Assembly (NCBI GenBank): GCA_030141605.1
Contig: JAQGDQ010000099.1
Span: forward strand, 265,194-329,193
DNA length: 64,000 nucleotides
From: Tubiluchus corallicola
Lineage: Eukaryota > Priapulida > Priapulimorpha > Priapulimorphida > Tubiluchidae
Reading direction: 5' to 3'
The notes beneath the pieces are model-generated. The model was not told where the DNA came from, made no database searches, and saw only the letters and a list, made by a program, of their open reading frames with translations. Below are positions 38,101 to 48,694 of the stretch, piece after piece. Position 1 is the stretch's first letter, and each line of letters begins with the position of its first letter. Made by a program: the position numbers and the translations under genes.

Positions 38101-41100
38101 ATATCATTTTTGCTGGTAGTCACAACTTTGCTGCTATATTGATAGCCAATAATGCGATATGGCTAAAGAAGTGAATGTAGGAGGAAAGTATACGAAAAAA
38201 ACTGTTGCATCACATTTTCTTAGTTAGTAGTCAGTAGTCGCATTAAAATGTCTTATTTAATTAGGACTAGCAGTTAGTCTCTGTAGCCTGGTATATTCAA
38301 AATATCAAAATAAAAATTTATATCAAGAAATATAAAACTTATTCATTTTCTTTACATTGTTGCACAATATGATAATAATCTAATACTGTCCAAAAAACAG
38401 TAAAAAAACATAAAGGAAATGAATAAAATAAACAAACTTTACGCGGTTTTTATTTTTGATATTTTAGACTAGAGAGCTAGCTGCTGTTGCTAATGAATAT
38501 ATCTTGTGTTTGTAATATAAATGCCGCGCTTATTAAGCATCATTTACAAATATAAATTACAAAAAATTTTGATCGTGAATTTGAGCTCACGTGTGAAAGA
38601 GTTCAAGACTGTTCATAGACATGTACACAAGTTGGTGCAATTATTCTCCGAGTTACCCTCTTCACAGAAAACAATAAATTGATACGATGCTTTACCAGCA
38701 ATGGTGTAAAACAAAGTATTCCATCATGTCTTGCTTAGTATTGTATTTGATACAGTTAATATATGAACAGAAGCTAAGATGGTAGAGACTTGAGTCATTA
38801 GCTTGTACTTGAGTCACTCGAGCAGGTTTTTCTTAGAACCTGGACTCGTATTTCAGAAATGTGTCTTTTACTAAGAAGAAATGGAACAACATTCACAACA
38901 GAGACTGCCAAATATACCTTGTGAAGAAAGCTAGGCAATGGTTTACAGTGAAGGCTTAAATTTGGTGTAAATGATTTGCTGTAGTAAAGGTTTTGTAAAA
39001 GTGTCTCTGTTTCTGATGAAAAGTAAGTATCTATCATATTCTTAAACAATTCATTTGTCCGCATAGTGTACAACAACAACAATAATAATAATAATATTTG
39101 CAATCTACATTTTTCTTTATTAGTTCAGAAGAATGGTTTAACCACTAAGCAGTGGACTGACACGAACTTAAGACTTTTTAGGTACCCTTTTTACCCTCTG
39201 CATATGGAAGGTCGTGCAGCAAATACATAAATATTTTAGTACGCAGGTGAGAACAGGTGCTGGCAGGTTCAAAGCAAAATAGTATATGAGGCACTTTTGC
39301 ACCACAGCACAGTTAAGCAAGGGTTGACTGCAATTAACTGTCACAGTACTTTTTCATTTCATCCACACAAAAGAAGTATAATGAATTCAATACCGTCACA
39401 ACTGCACCGAGGGAGTGAGATGTTGATCCGGACTTTAATTTGTGCATCTGCATTTGTGTTGTCAACAAACAATTCACTGTGGCTGAAAAAATAACAATTA
39501 TGATATATTATGTAGCAAAATGCATATAAATTCATGTGATAACTTTGATGCAAATTACACAAATTATTAAAAAAATGTATTGTGATTCAATGTCACTATT
39601 GCCAAACACAGCAGACATAAACAATTCCTGAGCTACAATTTTTTAACAGAGATGCTGAAAATTACGCCGATGGAAACGTGTATAGTCAAAATGAACCAGC
39701 ATCATGGATATATATATGAATCATTAATATTTAGCACAAGCTTGACAGCCCACTGATAAAAACTGTGAGAAATAATTCAAGCTACAGCTGTAGAATGTAC
39801 TGTAGTTTAACTCCACAGTGTTAAAACAACAAAGAGTTTACCTCCGTGGTCACAGTCAGTGCAGTGAGCACAGCATTACCAGAGGAGCAGACTTGACCTT
39901 GACACAGGCACCTGCTGTTAGCAGCCAGCCAAAGGGGTCGAAAGCTCAATGTGTTTGTAATAATATATGTAGTAGCAAATTACGTTTTTGCTTGTAAGTT
40001 TCTGAAATGGCTTGCGGAAAATGTGGACTATAAAATGCAGCAGCATATTTTAAATCAAAAGCATGAACTGTTTTGCATTTCTGGTGGCTTACAATGCAAG
40101 CAATACAAAAGTATAAACAGAAATCAAACAGTTTGCTGAATTATTTTAGCATTCAGCAATCTTAAGATAGTTTGATAAATCTAATACACATATATATATT
40201 AGATTAAGCAACAACTTAATCTAGTTTTTATATTAAAGCCTGTAAACTTTAACTCAGCGTGTATCATGAGGTTAGCATCATGATATGTATCGTACCATGT
40301 TTTAGGTGTATCGTTACAGCCTTAATGGAAAAGGTACACAGTCTTTTTGGAAGCTACTACCTAATCAAGCTTTCCTTTGTGTACAACGATAGCATGCAGT
40401 GATGTAGCACTTTCAGTAGAAAAATAAACACAAAATTATTGCAAAACAAAACCGTTTTGTGTTTTCCACGTTCTACTAGGATTTTGCAGCACAAAGTTTT
40501 CTGGTCTGTAAGCAGTAGCAAATATCAGAGAATGATAGAGGTACACTTACACATCTGTTGAAAGAAAAGACCACAATTCAGAGACAAATAAAATTGCTAT
40601 AAAAAGAACACAAGTTATGGAGATTCCAGCTCCTGTTAACGTTGGCTGTGTCAAATCCTTGGGGATTTTGCGATAAATATCCAACCTAAAAAGGAATAAA
40701 AGGTTATAATTTTAGAATGCATCTGAAATGCATTCAGAATATTACGGTCTTTACGTAATAGAACTTTACGGTCATTTAAAGTTATAGTGCCATTGTATAA
40801 AGCATTGGTTCGGCCAAAGCTTGAATATACAGGGGCTGCCTAGTCACCGCAGTACATCACCGTAATTAACCAGCTTCAGCAGATTCAGAATCGCTGCCTT
40901 CGAATTATGACTGATGGACAAGCGGAAGACATTACCCCACTGTATAAGAGATGCAAAACTATATATCTTATTCGTTTTTTTCAAAATTCTGAATGAGCTG
41001 ACAATCTTGAGTAAAGATGACTTCTTCCTCCTGGCTCATCGCCACTATGATCTACGTGGGCATTCGGTGAAACTGTTCCAGGGTTTCTATAGCAGGTCAT

Positions 41101-41839
41101 TTTTTCACTGAAAGAGTTATTCCCTGCTGGAATGCCTTGGCAGATGAACTGATTAGTGCCCCAAATGTTTGTATTTTCAAAAGCAAATTGAGGGCTCAAC
41201 GTCAAAGTTAAGTGGGCAGCTGAGTTATTGAGTTTGAAAGGTCAATACTGATACTTTTATATGATAACAAGCTAAATTGCAGTGATGCTCATAATGATTT
41301 TCAGCTTCTGCAACAATCTTAAGTTGAATTTCAACTTTTGAATCTCAGTAAATAAATAGAAAGTAAATAATTTATTTGCCTCTAATATTTACAAAAAAAA
41401 ATAAAAGTAAAGGTTAAATAAAACAGAAAAGAGAAGGGGTGGTGAAAAGACCAATGGTTATCAGGTCAGCCACCTCTATGCATAACTAAAAAAAATTAAG
41501 TGCGACCTGACAAGTAGATGTAGACAACTAAATAATAATCAAATAATAATATCAGTTGTAATAATAATAATCAGTAAGGCAGTTGTGCAACCACTAGTTG
41601 TCTGTCCTAGTTCACTACTACTGCCACCAGATTTAAGGTATCGTAACTACAGACTCCTCCACTGAAGTCAATGCATGTTATATTAACACGTGGCAAAACT
41701 GGTTGGAACAGCTACAAGTTTATTGATCCACTGACAACAAAATAACTTCAGAAAGACAATCCACTGACTAAAAAATAAGCCACATATGACATGTACAAGT
41801 GATAGCAAATCAGCGTCACCTCTTAACGTCAAAGCCCAT
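31997..41839 (-). CDS. ERGIC1: ERGIC1 (ERGIC-32), ER-Golgi intermediate compartment protein 1
   Basis: Nine coding exons, 5' to 3' on the minus strand: 41839-41820, 40685-40551, 39482-39394, 37683-37553, 36892-36788, 35720-35660, 34279-34179, 33631-33509 and 32104-31997. They total 873 nt, 290 residues plus stop, the same length as I recall for human ERGIC1. The protein cycles between ER and Golgi with ERGIC2/ERGIC3-type partners. Family hallmarks are R-L-D-I-Y-R-K-I-P-K-D-L-T-Q-P-T, a first membrane span, V-G-L-D-I-Q-D-E, V-P-G-N-F-H-V-S-T-H, P-A-I-W-F-R-Y-D-L-N-P-I-T-V-K-Y-T-E, and a second span ending G-T-F-T-V-A-G-I-I-D-S. The bulk between the spans is lumenal, with a likely N-glycosylation site N-I-S in exon 3. 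All splice phases agree. Confidence 0.97.
32105..33508 (-). other. ERGIC1 intron 8
   Basis: No further gene. It contains an imperfect duplicated segment near 32610-32720 and 32740-32860 (both with ATAAAGT..AAATCTAATACA- and TTGCAGTTGTTT-like words) and the tRNA-like fragment at 33205-33271. Confidence 0.6.
33205..33271 (-). repeat. tRNA-Ser/Leu-like SINE fragment
   Basis: The minus strand shows GTGGCTGAGTAGATACGGC (A-box-like, as in type II tRNAs) and GGGTTCGATGCC (B-box). The intervening arm is not tRNA-like enough to fold, so it is a pseudogene or SINE head. Confidence 0.6.
33509..33631 (-). CDS. ERGIC1: ERGIC1 exon 8
   Basis: Forty-one codons with the family's most conserved lumenal segment, P-A-I-W-F-R-Y-D-L-N-P-I-T-V-K-Y-T-E-K-R-Q-P. 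Donor ACG|GTAATA, acceptor TTTTGCAG, phase 0. Confidence 0.97.
34179..34279 (-). CDS. ERGIC1: ERGIC1 exon 7
   Basis: Encodes L-A-S-H-E-Y-V-M-R-I-V-P-A-I-Y-E and K-K-Y-S-Y-Q-Y-S-F, matching family lumenal sequence. Donor CGG|GTAAGT. It starts in phase 1, joined to exon 6. Confidence 0.96.
34720..35140 (+). mobile_element. LINE ORF2 C-terminus and 3' tail (decayed)
   Basis: The + strand frame reads N-L-L-F-I-P-A-A-K-S-N-S-G-A-R-R-F near 34800-34850, then F-K-K-K-L-R-E-L-L-I-N after a stop, as in LINE ORF2 ends. An AT-rich tail AAAATAAATAATTAAAA follows. It lies in ERGIC1 intron 6, antisense to the gene. Confidence 0.65.
35540..35602 (+). repeat. tRNA-derived SINE-like fragment (pair with 26668-26745)
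   Basis: GGCGAATGGATTAAGAG resembles a type II tRNA A-box. CCCAGACATTATTTT at 35581-35595 is shared exactly with 26727-26741. Confidence 0.45.
35660..35720 (-). CDS. ERGIC1: ERGIC1 exon 6
   Basis: Twenty codons plus one base (P-G-D-F-N-P-L-G-S-T-D-K), matching the G-A-F-N-A-L-G-G-A-D family segment. Acceptor TTATTTCAG, donor CAAG|GTACGT. Confidence 0.92.
36788..36892 (-). CDS. ERGIC1: ERGIC1 exon 5
   Basis: Thirty-five codons: V-P-G-N-F-H-V-S-T-H-A and K-P-D-M-S-H-F-I-H-E-L-T-F-G-D. Acceptor CATTAG, donor TAT|GTAAGT. Confidence 0.97.
37553..37683 (-). CDS. ERGIC1: ERGIC1 exon 4
   Basis: Encodes V-G-L-D-I-Q-D-E-G-G-R-H-E-V-G-F-I and ends F-L-I-N-K. Acceptor TTCTTACAG, donor AAG|GTATTG. It starts in phase 1 with exon 3, giving D-V-V-G-L-D. 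Confidence 0.97.
37915..38008. repeat. CA-rich microsatellite with an internal ~30-bp duplication
   Basis: ACACGCACAAGCACGCACGC occurs twice within a run of CA/CGCA dinucleotides. It lies in ERGIC1 intron 3. Confidence 0.85.
38009..39393 (-). other. Rest of ERGIC1 intron 3
   Basis: Nothing gene-like. It includes an ACA/AATAAT trinucleotide run near 39068-39096. Confidence 0.5.
39394..39482 (-). CDS. ERGIC1: ERGIC1 exon 3
   Basis: Encodes H-S-E-L-F-V-D-N and V-R-I-N-I-S-L-P-R-C-S-C-D. The N-I-S sequon precedes L-P and a Cys pair, as in vertebrate ERGIC1. Acceptor TTTTTTCAG, donor GACG|GTATTG. Confidence 0.95.
40551..40685 (-). CDS. ERGIC1: ERGIC1 exon 2 (first membrane span)
   Basis: Encodes L-D-I-Y-R-K-I-P-K-D-L-T-Q-P-T-L-T-G-A-G and the hydrophobic span I-T-C-V-L-F-I-A-I-L-F-V-S-E-L. 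Acceptor TTTTTAG, donor GATGT|GTAAGT. Confidence 0.97.
40765..41375 (+). mobile_element. LINE RT C-terminus and 3' end (decayed)
   Basis: Frames read L-V-R-P-K-L-E-Y-T-G-A-A then I-N-Q-L-Q-Q-I-Q-N-R-C-L-R-I-M-T near 40808-40915. After frameshifts, R-V-I-P-C-W-N-A-L-A-D-E-L and F-K-S-K-L-R-A near 41110-41215 complete the typical end of a LINE ORF2. It lies antisense in ERGIC1 intron 1. Confidence 0.78.
41820..41839 (-). CDS. ERGIC1: ERGIC1 exon 1 (20 coding bases)
   Basis: ATG at 41839-41837 begins M-G-F-D-V-K-R, completed by the first base of exon 2 to run into L-D-I-Y-R-K. Vertebrate ERGIC1 starts M-P-F-D-F-R-R-F-D-I-Y-R-K. Donor AGAG|GTGACG. It is too short for ORF detection but fits exactly in phase and homology. 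Confidence 0.93.
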
Positions 41840-42060
41840 TTCAAAAAGTCTATTTCATTATAATAAATTAACTAAAAAAATTATCAAGGAGCGTTAATCA
41901 CTAACAACACTTCTTCGTTCCGTCTCAGTTACTACCCGGTGCAGCTACTGTAAAGTGCTGACCTCTAAGAGCAAAAAATAAAACTAAAACGGAAACTTCG
42001 GACCAATCCCAGGTTTCCTAGCGAATATTTTTAAAACTGTTTCTGATTGGCCGATTCCGT
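41840..42060 (-). promoter_or_regulatory. Putative ERGIC1 promoter/5' UTR
   Basis: Sequence upstream of the initiator is less AT-rich than its surroundings. It has a minus-strand CCAAT (42046-42050) and a plus-strand CCAAT (42003-42007). No TATA box. Assignment is by position. Confidence 0.4.
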
Positions 42061-42616
42061 CATGTGTCTGAATGTTAACTTTATACGTTTGTGATTTCCT
42101 TAGATCCAGGTAAAATTTTATATTATCTTTCAGGTTATTTCATATTTATAATATATTTTTACGTTTGTCATTGTTTTCGTAAGCAGACTAAATCTTTAAT
42201 GATGTTAATTAAAGGGTAACTGTGCGTGTTTAACAGAAAGTAATTTGTTGGGTTCGTTTGTGTATCTCAAACTAACCTGGCAAAATGGCGTCTTTATACA
42301 CCTGTAGGCTAATTATTTTTTGGGCATGCTATAATGCACGTTGCTCTTGCCTAGGCTGTGTAGATAAATTCATAAGCTTAACGAGATTTAATGTTTTGTT
42401 ATGTTTGTGTAACCATTTATGCCCTCTACTACTGGCACTAGCAAAACTAACGGCTTGTAACTATTGAATGTTTTAATATTGATGCTAGCCTATAATTGGC
42501 AGTGAACGCGCCACTTCCATTGCACTTTTATGTTCTTCACGGCTTTTACATTACTTGAGAGACGATTTCATAAGCTAATCACATGATGATTACAGAAATG
42601 TTTCCGTGCGTCATTA

Positions 42617-43369
42617 GTTCTAACAGGCGCTATTACACTTTCGCACCGCCTAGCTTTTCCTGGCCTATTGGTTCTTTTCACGCCTGCAGGCCAGAAAGCA
42701 GACCAACAGGCGTAATATACACCATATTTCCATAATATTATTGCTTATTACGCTTTATAATTCCAGATTAAAATCATACATTACTTACCGCCGGCATTAC
42801 GCAAAAAGCTCCACGTGCATAACTGTGTTTACACCACTAATGCGCAATCGCTCTCGCGCAGTGACGATGTGGCCCTTAACATGTATTTTTAGTTTCTTCG
42901 CATAATTTATGATTATTAGGGTTGCAGCCACGGGAGTTTGTATCGTATCGCGGGAAATTATTTTAGACCACTGCAGTTATTTATCATTAATTTTATTTAT
43001 TAGTATTAGTATTATTACTATTAGATTATAAAAAAGTAAAGGTTTTTTCTTTATTTCGTAAATGCGGTGAAGATGAAAGTGTGTCACGTGCTTTTAAGCT
43101 AGGCCCTGATAATGCATAAACTAGTACGAAATTCGTCACGTGACTACACACACAAACAAGATGGCGATACGCCCCGTATAGGTGTAGAACTGTGAATACA
43201 GCGTAATTATTGGTAATTATACCTATATATATGATTAAATTATAATTAGATTAGCGGAAACATTCACTGATGTCGTAAGAATAATAGAATGATGACGTAC
43301 GAGCCTAAAAACGAGTAATAACCTGGAAAAAGCTAGGCGGTGCGAAAGTGTAATAGCGCCGTTCTAACA
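42617..43369. mobile_element. 735-bp MITE with long TIRs and 9-bp target duplication (Mutator-like?)
   Basis: The body is 42626-43360. The first 33 bases, beginning GGCGCTATTACACTTTCGCA, are repeated inverted at the right end, and similarity extends to about 40 bp. Flanks are an exact 9-bp duplication GTTCTAACA (42617-42625, 43361-43369). There is no coding capacity. A 9-bp duplication with long TIRs fits Mutator-like elements best. Confidence 0.9.
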
Positions 43370-43562
43370 CTAGGACAAAGAAGTTTATCAGACTGTCCCA
43401 AAAGCAGACGAAAAGGTCTAGAAAAAATAAGTTGACTGCATTATAGTATGATCATTCAATCTAGAGAAGACGTGGCTGATAAATCGATATTATGTGCTTG
43501 TTAAGTAAAGACAGAATCACAGAAGAATCTCTTCTGATTACAGTTTGCTTTATCAATCATGA

Positions 43563-43760
43563 AACTTTAAGTCATTAGACACAATCACGCCTAGGTCTTT
43601 AAAGCTGGAAATTTCACAGACTATTTTATCATTAATTGCATAATTATAACTAACATGACATCTCATATGTAACAGTGCACACTGAACATTTTAAACACAT
43701 TTTTAAACATGCATTTTATTTTTAAATTTTAATAACTCAGCAGAGGCCTCAGTTTGCATC
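43563..43760 (-). mobile_element. LINE RT fragment
   Basis: The minus-strand frame reads N-Y-A-I-N-D-K-I-V and S-S-F-K-D-L-G-V-I-V-S-N-D-L-K-F, the conserved post-palm segment of LINE RTs. It is flanked by an opposite-strand fragment at 43990-44140. Confidence 0.65.
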
Positions 43761-43889
43761 AATTGCAACATACGTTCATGATTTAAGGCCGAACCTTATG
43801 ATATGGGACAACTGCGATAGGCATATGCTACAAATCGACCTCAGCAATGTTGAAAGATGGTGAGAAGAAGAATTATTAGAGCTCAAAAA

Positions 43890-44030
43890 GCAAGATCCAT
43901 CTTTTGCATATCTGTCCTAAATGTCAAACTTCTTGTTATCTTAAAAATGGGTCCATTGAAGCAAGAGCCATCTTTTGCGTATCCGTACTGAGCGTCAAAT
44001 TCCGTATTATCTTAAAAATGGACCTGTTGA
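43890..44030. repeat. Diverged ~71-bp tandem duplication
   Basis: CAAGATCCATCTTTTGCATA at 43891 and CAAGAGCCATCTTTTGCGTA at 43962 start two diverged units. Both end in a TATCTTAAAAATGG word. Confidence 0.8.
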
Positions 44031-44140
44031 AAATAAAAGATCTTGGCATCGTAGTAACAAACTACTTTTCAACAAATGCCTACATAAACAATATCATTCC
44101 ACAAGCAGGTCAACATTTCTGTATGATTGAAAGCTGAGAT
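43990..44140 (+). mobile_element. LINE RT fragment (+ strand)
   Basis: Reads I-K-D-L-G-I-V-V-T-N-Y-F-S-T-N-A-Y-I near 44025-44090, the same RT region as the minus-strand fragment at 43563-43760 and as copy A at 310-345. Confidence 0.55.
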
Positions 44141-45621
44141 ACTAAGTGGATCTTCTGGTAATGTTTTCTGGACAGTATGGTAGAACTTTATGAGTAACAG
44201 ACAAGTTCCGTTCTCACATTGAGCTAGCGTGATAAGAACACTTTTGCAAATTGAAAAAAGCTTTTAACTGATGATAGTTCAATACAAAACTGTCGTGTCT
44301 GTTCAAGTTCACAGACATTGGCTTTTTGAGTTGATTTAATAACTTTGGGCATGTTATTATAACTTAGGCTACTGTAGCATGTCATCTGTGCTTGGTCGCA
44401 TTCTGCAGCATGTAGTTATTCGGAACATAAAGTTTTATGGTATATGACATGGTTTCTAAGATGCAGGATGACTTGAAAAAGAGGCTGATTGCCTTTTGGG
44501 CATTTTAGCTCAGGGCATTTACAGAGTTGAGCAGAGCTGTCCAGATGATGATCAAGCTGAATTTAAATTAATAACAGCTCATCATCGTCATCTCTGGATG
44601 ATGTAACTGCCACAAAGAACAAGCAGTAGCGTTCTGTGATCAGTCCTCAAGCCTTTTGTTGTATCTGCAGATAATCTTAATAATAAAAATTGAGAATTTT
44701 GGTTGAGGATGTATGTACTGGACCATCAGGAATGATGTTTGATTGCACTGACATCTTGATCAAGGTCACTGCATCTTGCAACTTTTAATTTAAAGCTCCG
44801 GATGTATTAAACAGAAAGTTCAAGTGATTGGAGTGCTCAGTTTATGACGCCTCAAAGCTGATAGATCTCGTTAAATGTCGGTCGTGCTTTATTATACTTT
44901 GAAGATCATTTATTGTTAACAAAAAGTTAGCCCAGTCATCATATGTTCACTGCTTTTTGAGATTTGTGAAACTGATTTTGCTCACCAGTTACATAAGAGC
45001 TAAAACTGAGAATTAAGAGCCACACGAGCAAGACTTTTTGAATGTGGTCATACTGCATTAGTCTGCATGGAAGTTTTGCGAATAAAAACGTTTATTGTAA
45101 TTAGTCTTATTACTGTGACACCGGTACAGTATCACAGTTTAACGTCTGCAAAACTGCAAAGTTCATCTTCGATCAAGTTAGTGTTATAATTATGGAGAAT
45201 CTTATAGAGAATCTTTTGATCTAACTGTTGTGGGAAGGAAGTCTTACAAAAAGTGCTCCTTGTTCGAATCCAGACTGCATCATCCTGTTTGTTTTTTTTT
45301 TGCAAATTATTTTCTATATTTTACTAACTTGAAGTGACAGTGGTAATATAAACCCGACATGCAAAATTTCTCGTCTTTTCATTAAAATTGAAACTAAGGA
45401 TTTTTCTATACTATAATTTTTTAAAGAAAAGTTTTCAGGCTGTATACAATGCCACACATTCAAAATTAATGAAAGTTATGAATTGAATATTAATTTATGG
45501 AGCAGTCTCTGTTTCACTTACTTAAAAACCATTAAATGTTGTTTCATTCTAATTCAAAGAAGAAACTACCTGAACATTCTAGGAATAAAATGCCAAAGAA
45601 AATATCAAATCAGGATATATG

Positions 45622-45900
45622 TAAGCAAGCAAGCAATTTATTGTCATTATAGCATAATACATACAATTAAATTTATGTGGTTTTTGTGTATAATAAAGTC
45701 AAAGCAAAAGAATGGATAGTAGAGACAAAAAGGGGAAGATAAAGATGAATAGGACATGATATACAACTACTAGACAACAGCCCTTTAAAATTAGCTTTCA
45801 GAAAAGCATGCAAGAGAGAAAAGAAACCACGGGGAAGACAGCTGCTGCTTATTTTGTCCAAAAAGATTTTACCATTAGACATTGAAAATACAGAGATAGG
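45622..45900 (-). mobile_element. Probable LINE 3' end
   Basis: The minus strand ends GACAATAAATTGCTTGCTTG after a 3'-UTR-like stretch and a short frame with G-K-I-F-L-D-K. A GCTT tail fits a LINE 3' end. No second copy was seen in the window. Confidence 0.4.
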
Positions 45901-46652
45901 TGAAGCTGCGGCGGATAGGGCAGCTTGAATTAAAGTGATTGCATTTCACGTCAGAAGGGCGTATGACTCCAGAAATGGAAATGAATTGAGAAATCTTTGC
46001 CTTGGCAAAAGGTTTTAGCCATCCTTGTTTTGTTCTGTAACGTTTTAGAATCTACTCTACATTTGCTGCCTCCCTAATTAGTTTTGAATTTAAAATTAGC
46101 ACTTGAAGTGCATGTACGTCACACAATCACAATCAAGCCTGTACATCAAAAAGACAGTGAAATTTATGCATTGTTTCAAATTTTTATTTCAATGAAAAAT
46201 AAGACCGCAAATTGTTTCCAGTTTGCTAATATTTGAAAGCAATCAAATTATATAAGTATATGTTATGTATAATGTATTTGGCATGCATTTCTTCAATAGT
46301 GAAATACAACATTGATATGCAGTGAATGCTTGAATTCTTAGTTCATGGGTGGTTAAGCAGTATGGCAATTCATTCTAAAAGGTTCACAATGATTGCAAAA
46401 AATGCATAATAAATGTGACTAACCAGCTCCTTATGTAATTTTAAAGCTGATATTTACTATTTTGTTGGATAAATTGGAATGTTAAAGGAAAGGATAAGTT
46501 ACCTAGTATGATGGGTTTATTTTACCGTTATCACATAGAAGAATAAAGCTAAATTAAATTTGTGCTACTATTTTCGGGCATGGTTGTAGACAGCATTCAC
46601 TTGTAATTATGGTGTAGTTGGTGAAATTTATGATTTTTCACAAGTGTATTGT

Positions 46653-46905
46653 GGTTTCCGTAAATGCGCGTTGCTTGAATGACAAGAAAAGGGGTACCTG
46701 AAATAGGCTTAAGAAAAACCACCTTAAAGATTATATTACTTTATAGCAACTTTATGTGTATATCGTATTCGCATTGAAAGCATTTTTTGTTTTTGTTTTA
46801 AATCTCCTGCATAACTGTTCCAACTGCACCATTACATAATGTCATATATGCACAACGTAAATCAGGGGACGAAAACGAAATGTTAAACGAAATGTCCCTA
46901 AAAAC
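46653..46905. repeat. Dispersed repeat, copy 2 (pair with 23063-23300)
   Basis: Same orientation and order of blocks as copy 1, moderately diverged. Class unknown. Confidence 0.75.
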
Positions 46906-48496
46906 TTTCCATGCAAAGTAATATTACTTAGCATTTCACTTACCTGCTGGAAAGACTTATGTTACTAGAAAAGAAAATTATTAATTATTCAAAATGTTTT
47001 TACCAATTGGTAAAGTGCCATTGACTTTCCTTCCGGGTGCACCACTCACTAACCAAAAAACGTGTTTTTAATCTCATTGACAAGGTACATTTAAAATTTA
47101 ACTTAGTTAGTGACGTGTGCCCTACGAATGCTCTGATTATTATTTCAAGATGAATTTTTTAACTAAGGAAAATCTTAAGTTGCTTTATAGCGTCAATAAC
47201 ATCACTAATGTGTTTTTTGGTGAGTGAGTGCCGCGCAGTGCCGTTTTATCAGATGGCGCGAATATTTTATATTAAGAATTTTCTTTTCTAAAATTGTACA
47301 TTTATAAGTCGTTCAAACAGCTAAGCGTAACACAAAGTATAATTGGGTTAGAAGTTTTTTGGGACATACTTTAAAATAGCATTTGCATTCCTTTTAATAA
47401 TAAACTTAGTAAGTCATTTTTGTGATTTAAGTAGGCATATCTGACAGTGCTTCGTGGATCTATGATCACGTTGACAGTTCTATAAACAACTTATCCAGCT
47501 AGTATTATTTGAACAAGCTTCCTGTTATAGATTCACTTCCCGTTAGTTTACCTTTGGGAATTCTCTTACCCTAAGGCTTACAAAATAACCTGTCTTTTTA
47601 TTTGTGGTTTGTCCCACCCGCCACAGACGACCCCGTCTTTAATACATGCGCTTATTTTACTAGTCCTGTTGGTAATTAACAGTCGCTGAACTACTGTAGT
47701 CATAATTAGTCAAACAACGGGCACTTATAAGCGCCAAAATGTAACCTCTACCTAACAATTGCGCCATTATTTGCAAACCCGATGCAATTGTTGTGGAGTG
47801 GAACGTTGTCGTATGTTTAGAATTTTAAATTTTATGACTCTGCCGAGTTGACTGTGCGCGAATATTATGCCCAGTGGGCAATTTTTGGCTTTTGTTTGGA
47901 CTAAATGGCATGTGTTGAGGAGTTCAGTACACCACATGGAAGTTTAACAGACACACACACTGTCTTGCCCTGTGGAAAAGTTAGCAATTTAAAGTTCAGT
48001 ACTCTTGACTTGAGCACCGAACTTGGAGCTGGTGGCAGCCAGGAGCAAATTGTCTGTGTTTAGTGGTTTATGTTGTGCTCAAGTTTGTTTTTGCACACAG
48101 GGCAAATTTAACAACAACAACCGTGCGTCTAATCTAGGAGTTCTGAGCTTCTGTCCTTGATGTATGTCAACACTTGGATTGGTTTCGGCATTTCTTAACG
48201 GTGCAGCAACGTTTCCCAGAGCAATACTAGCGTCTGAAACCACTTGAAAATGACTGCAGTGTAAAAACGAATATCAGCTTATTATCTGCTGCCATTTCAT
48301 TTAGACTTTTGCTGCTGTTGTTGTTTTTTTTTTCGTTTAAACTGAACAGTTTTTTGGTGATGTTGTTGTTAATTAACCTGATCTGATAGTCTGTGTTTCT
48401 CACTAGTGAAATAATGGCTGTTCAGCAGCTTCTTAAGTGACTTCAGTGTGTGAATAATCATCCATCAAGAATGGCCTCGATCTGTTGCAGTTGTGC

Positions 48497-48694
48497 ATGA
48501 TCGATAACTCGATTATTTTGTATTGCCATTGTTGTCGAACTTCTGCACTAGTTGCAGTTTGTGAATGTTGTCATCGTTGGTCATTACCACTTGATTTTGA
48601 CAAAATGGATTTACTTTGTTTGGATCTAACACCTGAAACCAGGGCTTCATGGTTTAAACCATCTAGGCCTAGTATCGTGCAAGCATTTCTAACT
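48497..48694 (+). CDS. Candidate upstream coding exon of the PKN locus
   Basis: ATG at 48497 opens 66 codons with an in-frame stop shortly upstream and a good donor ACT|GTGAGT at 48695, phase 0. The next exon (50189) begins exactly with ATG after its acceptor, so splicing would give a Cys-rich N-terminal extension (C-H-C-C ... C-E-C-C-H). I do not recognise this peptide. It may instead be 5' UTR with the true start at 50189. Confidence 0.4.

Larger units (their letters stand above)
43370..48496. other. Repeat-rich intergenic DNA between ERGIC1 and the PKN locus
   Basis: No gene is supported apart from LINE debris and dispersed repeats listed separately. The part from about 47.6 to 48.5 kb may include the PKN promoter or 5' UTR, but no core element is clear. 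A tRNA B-box-like GTTCGAATCC lies at 45262-45271. Confidence 0.5.

Noticed and set aside
42285..42467. Small ORF starting ATGGCG near the ERGIC1 promoter
   Set aside because: Sixty codons, Cys-rich and without conserved features or a donor; could be part of an antisense transcript but not supported as a gene.
42781..42800. ERGIC1 start at a minus-strand ATG next to GTAAGT
   Set aside because: It lies inside the 735-bp MITE, leaves phase 0 and lacks the F-D-x-K-R sequence that 41839-41820 provides.
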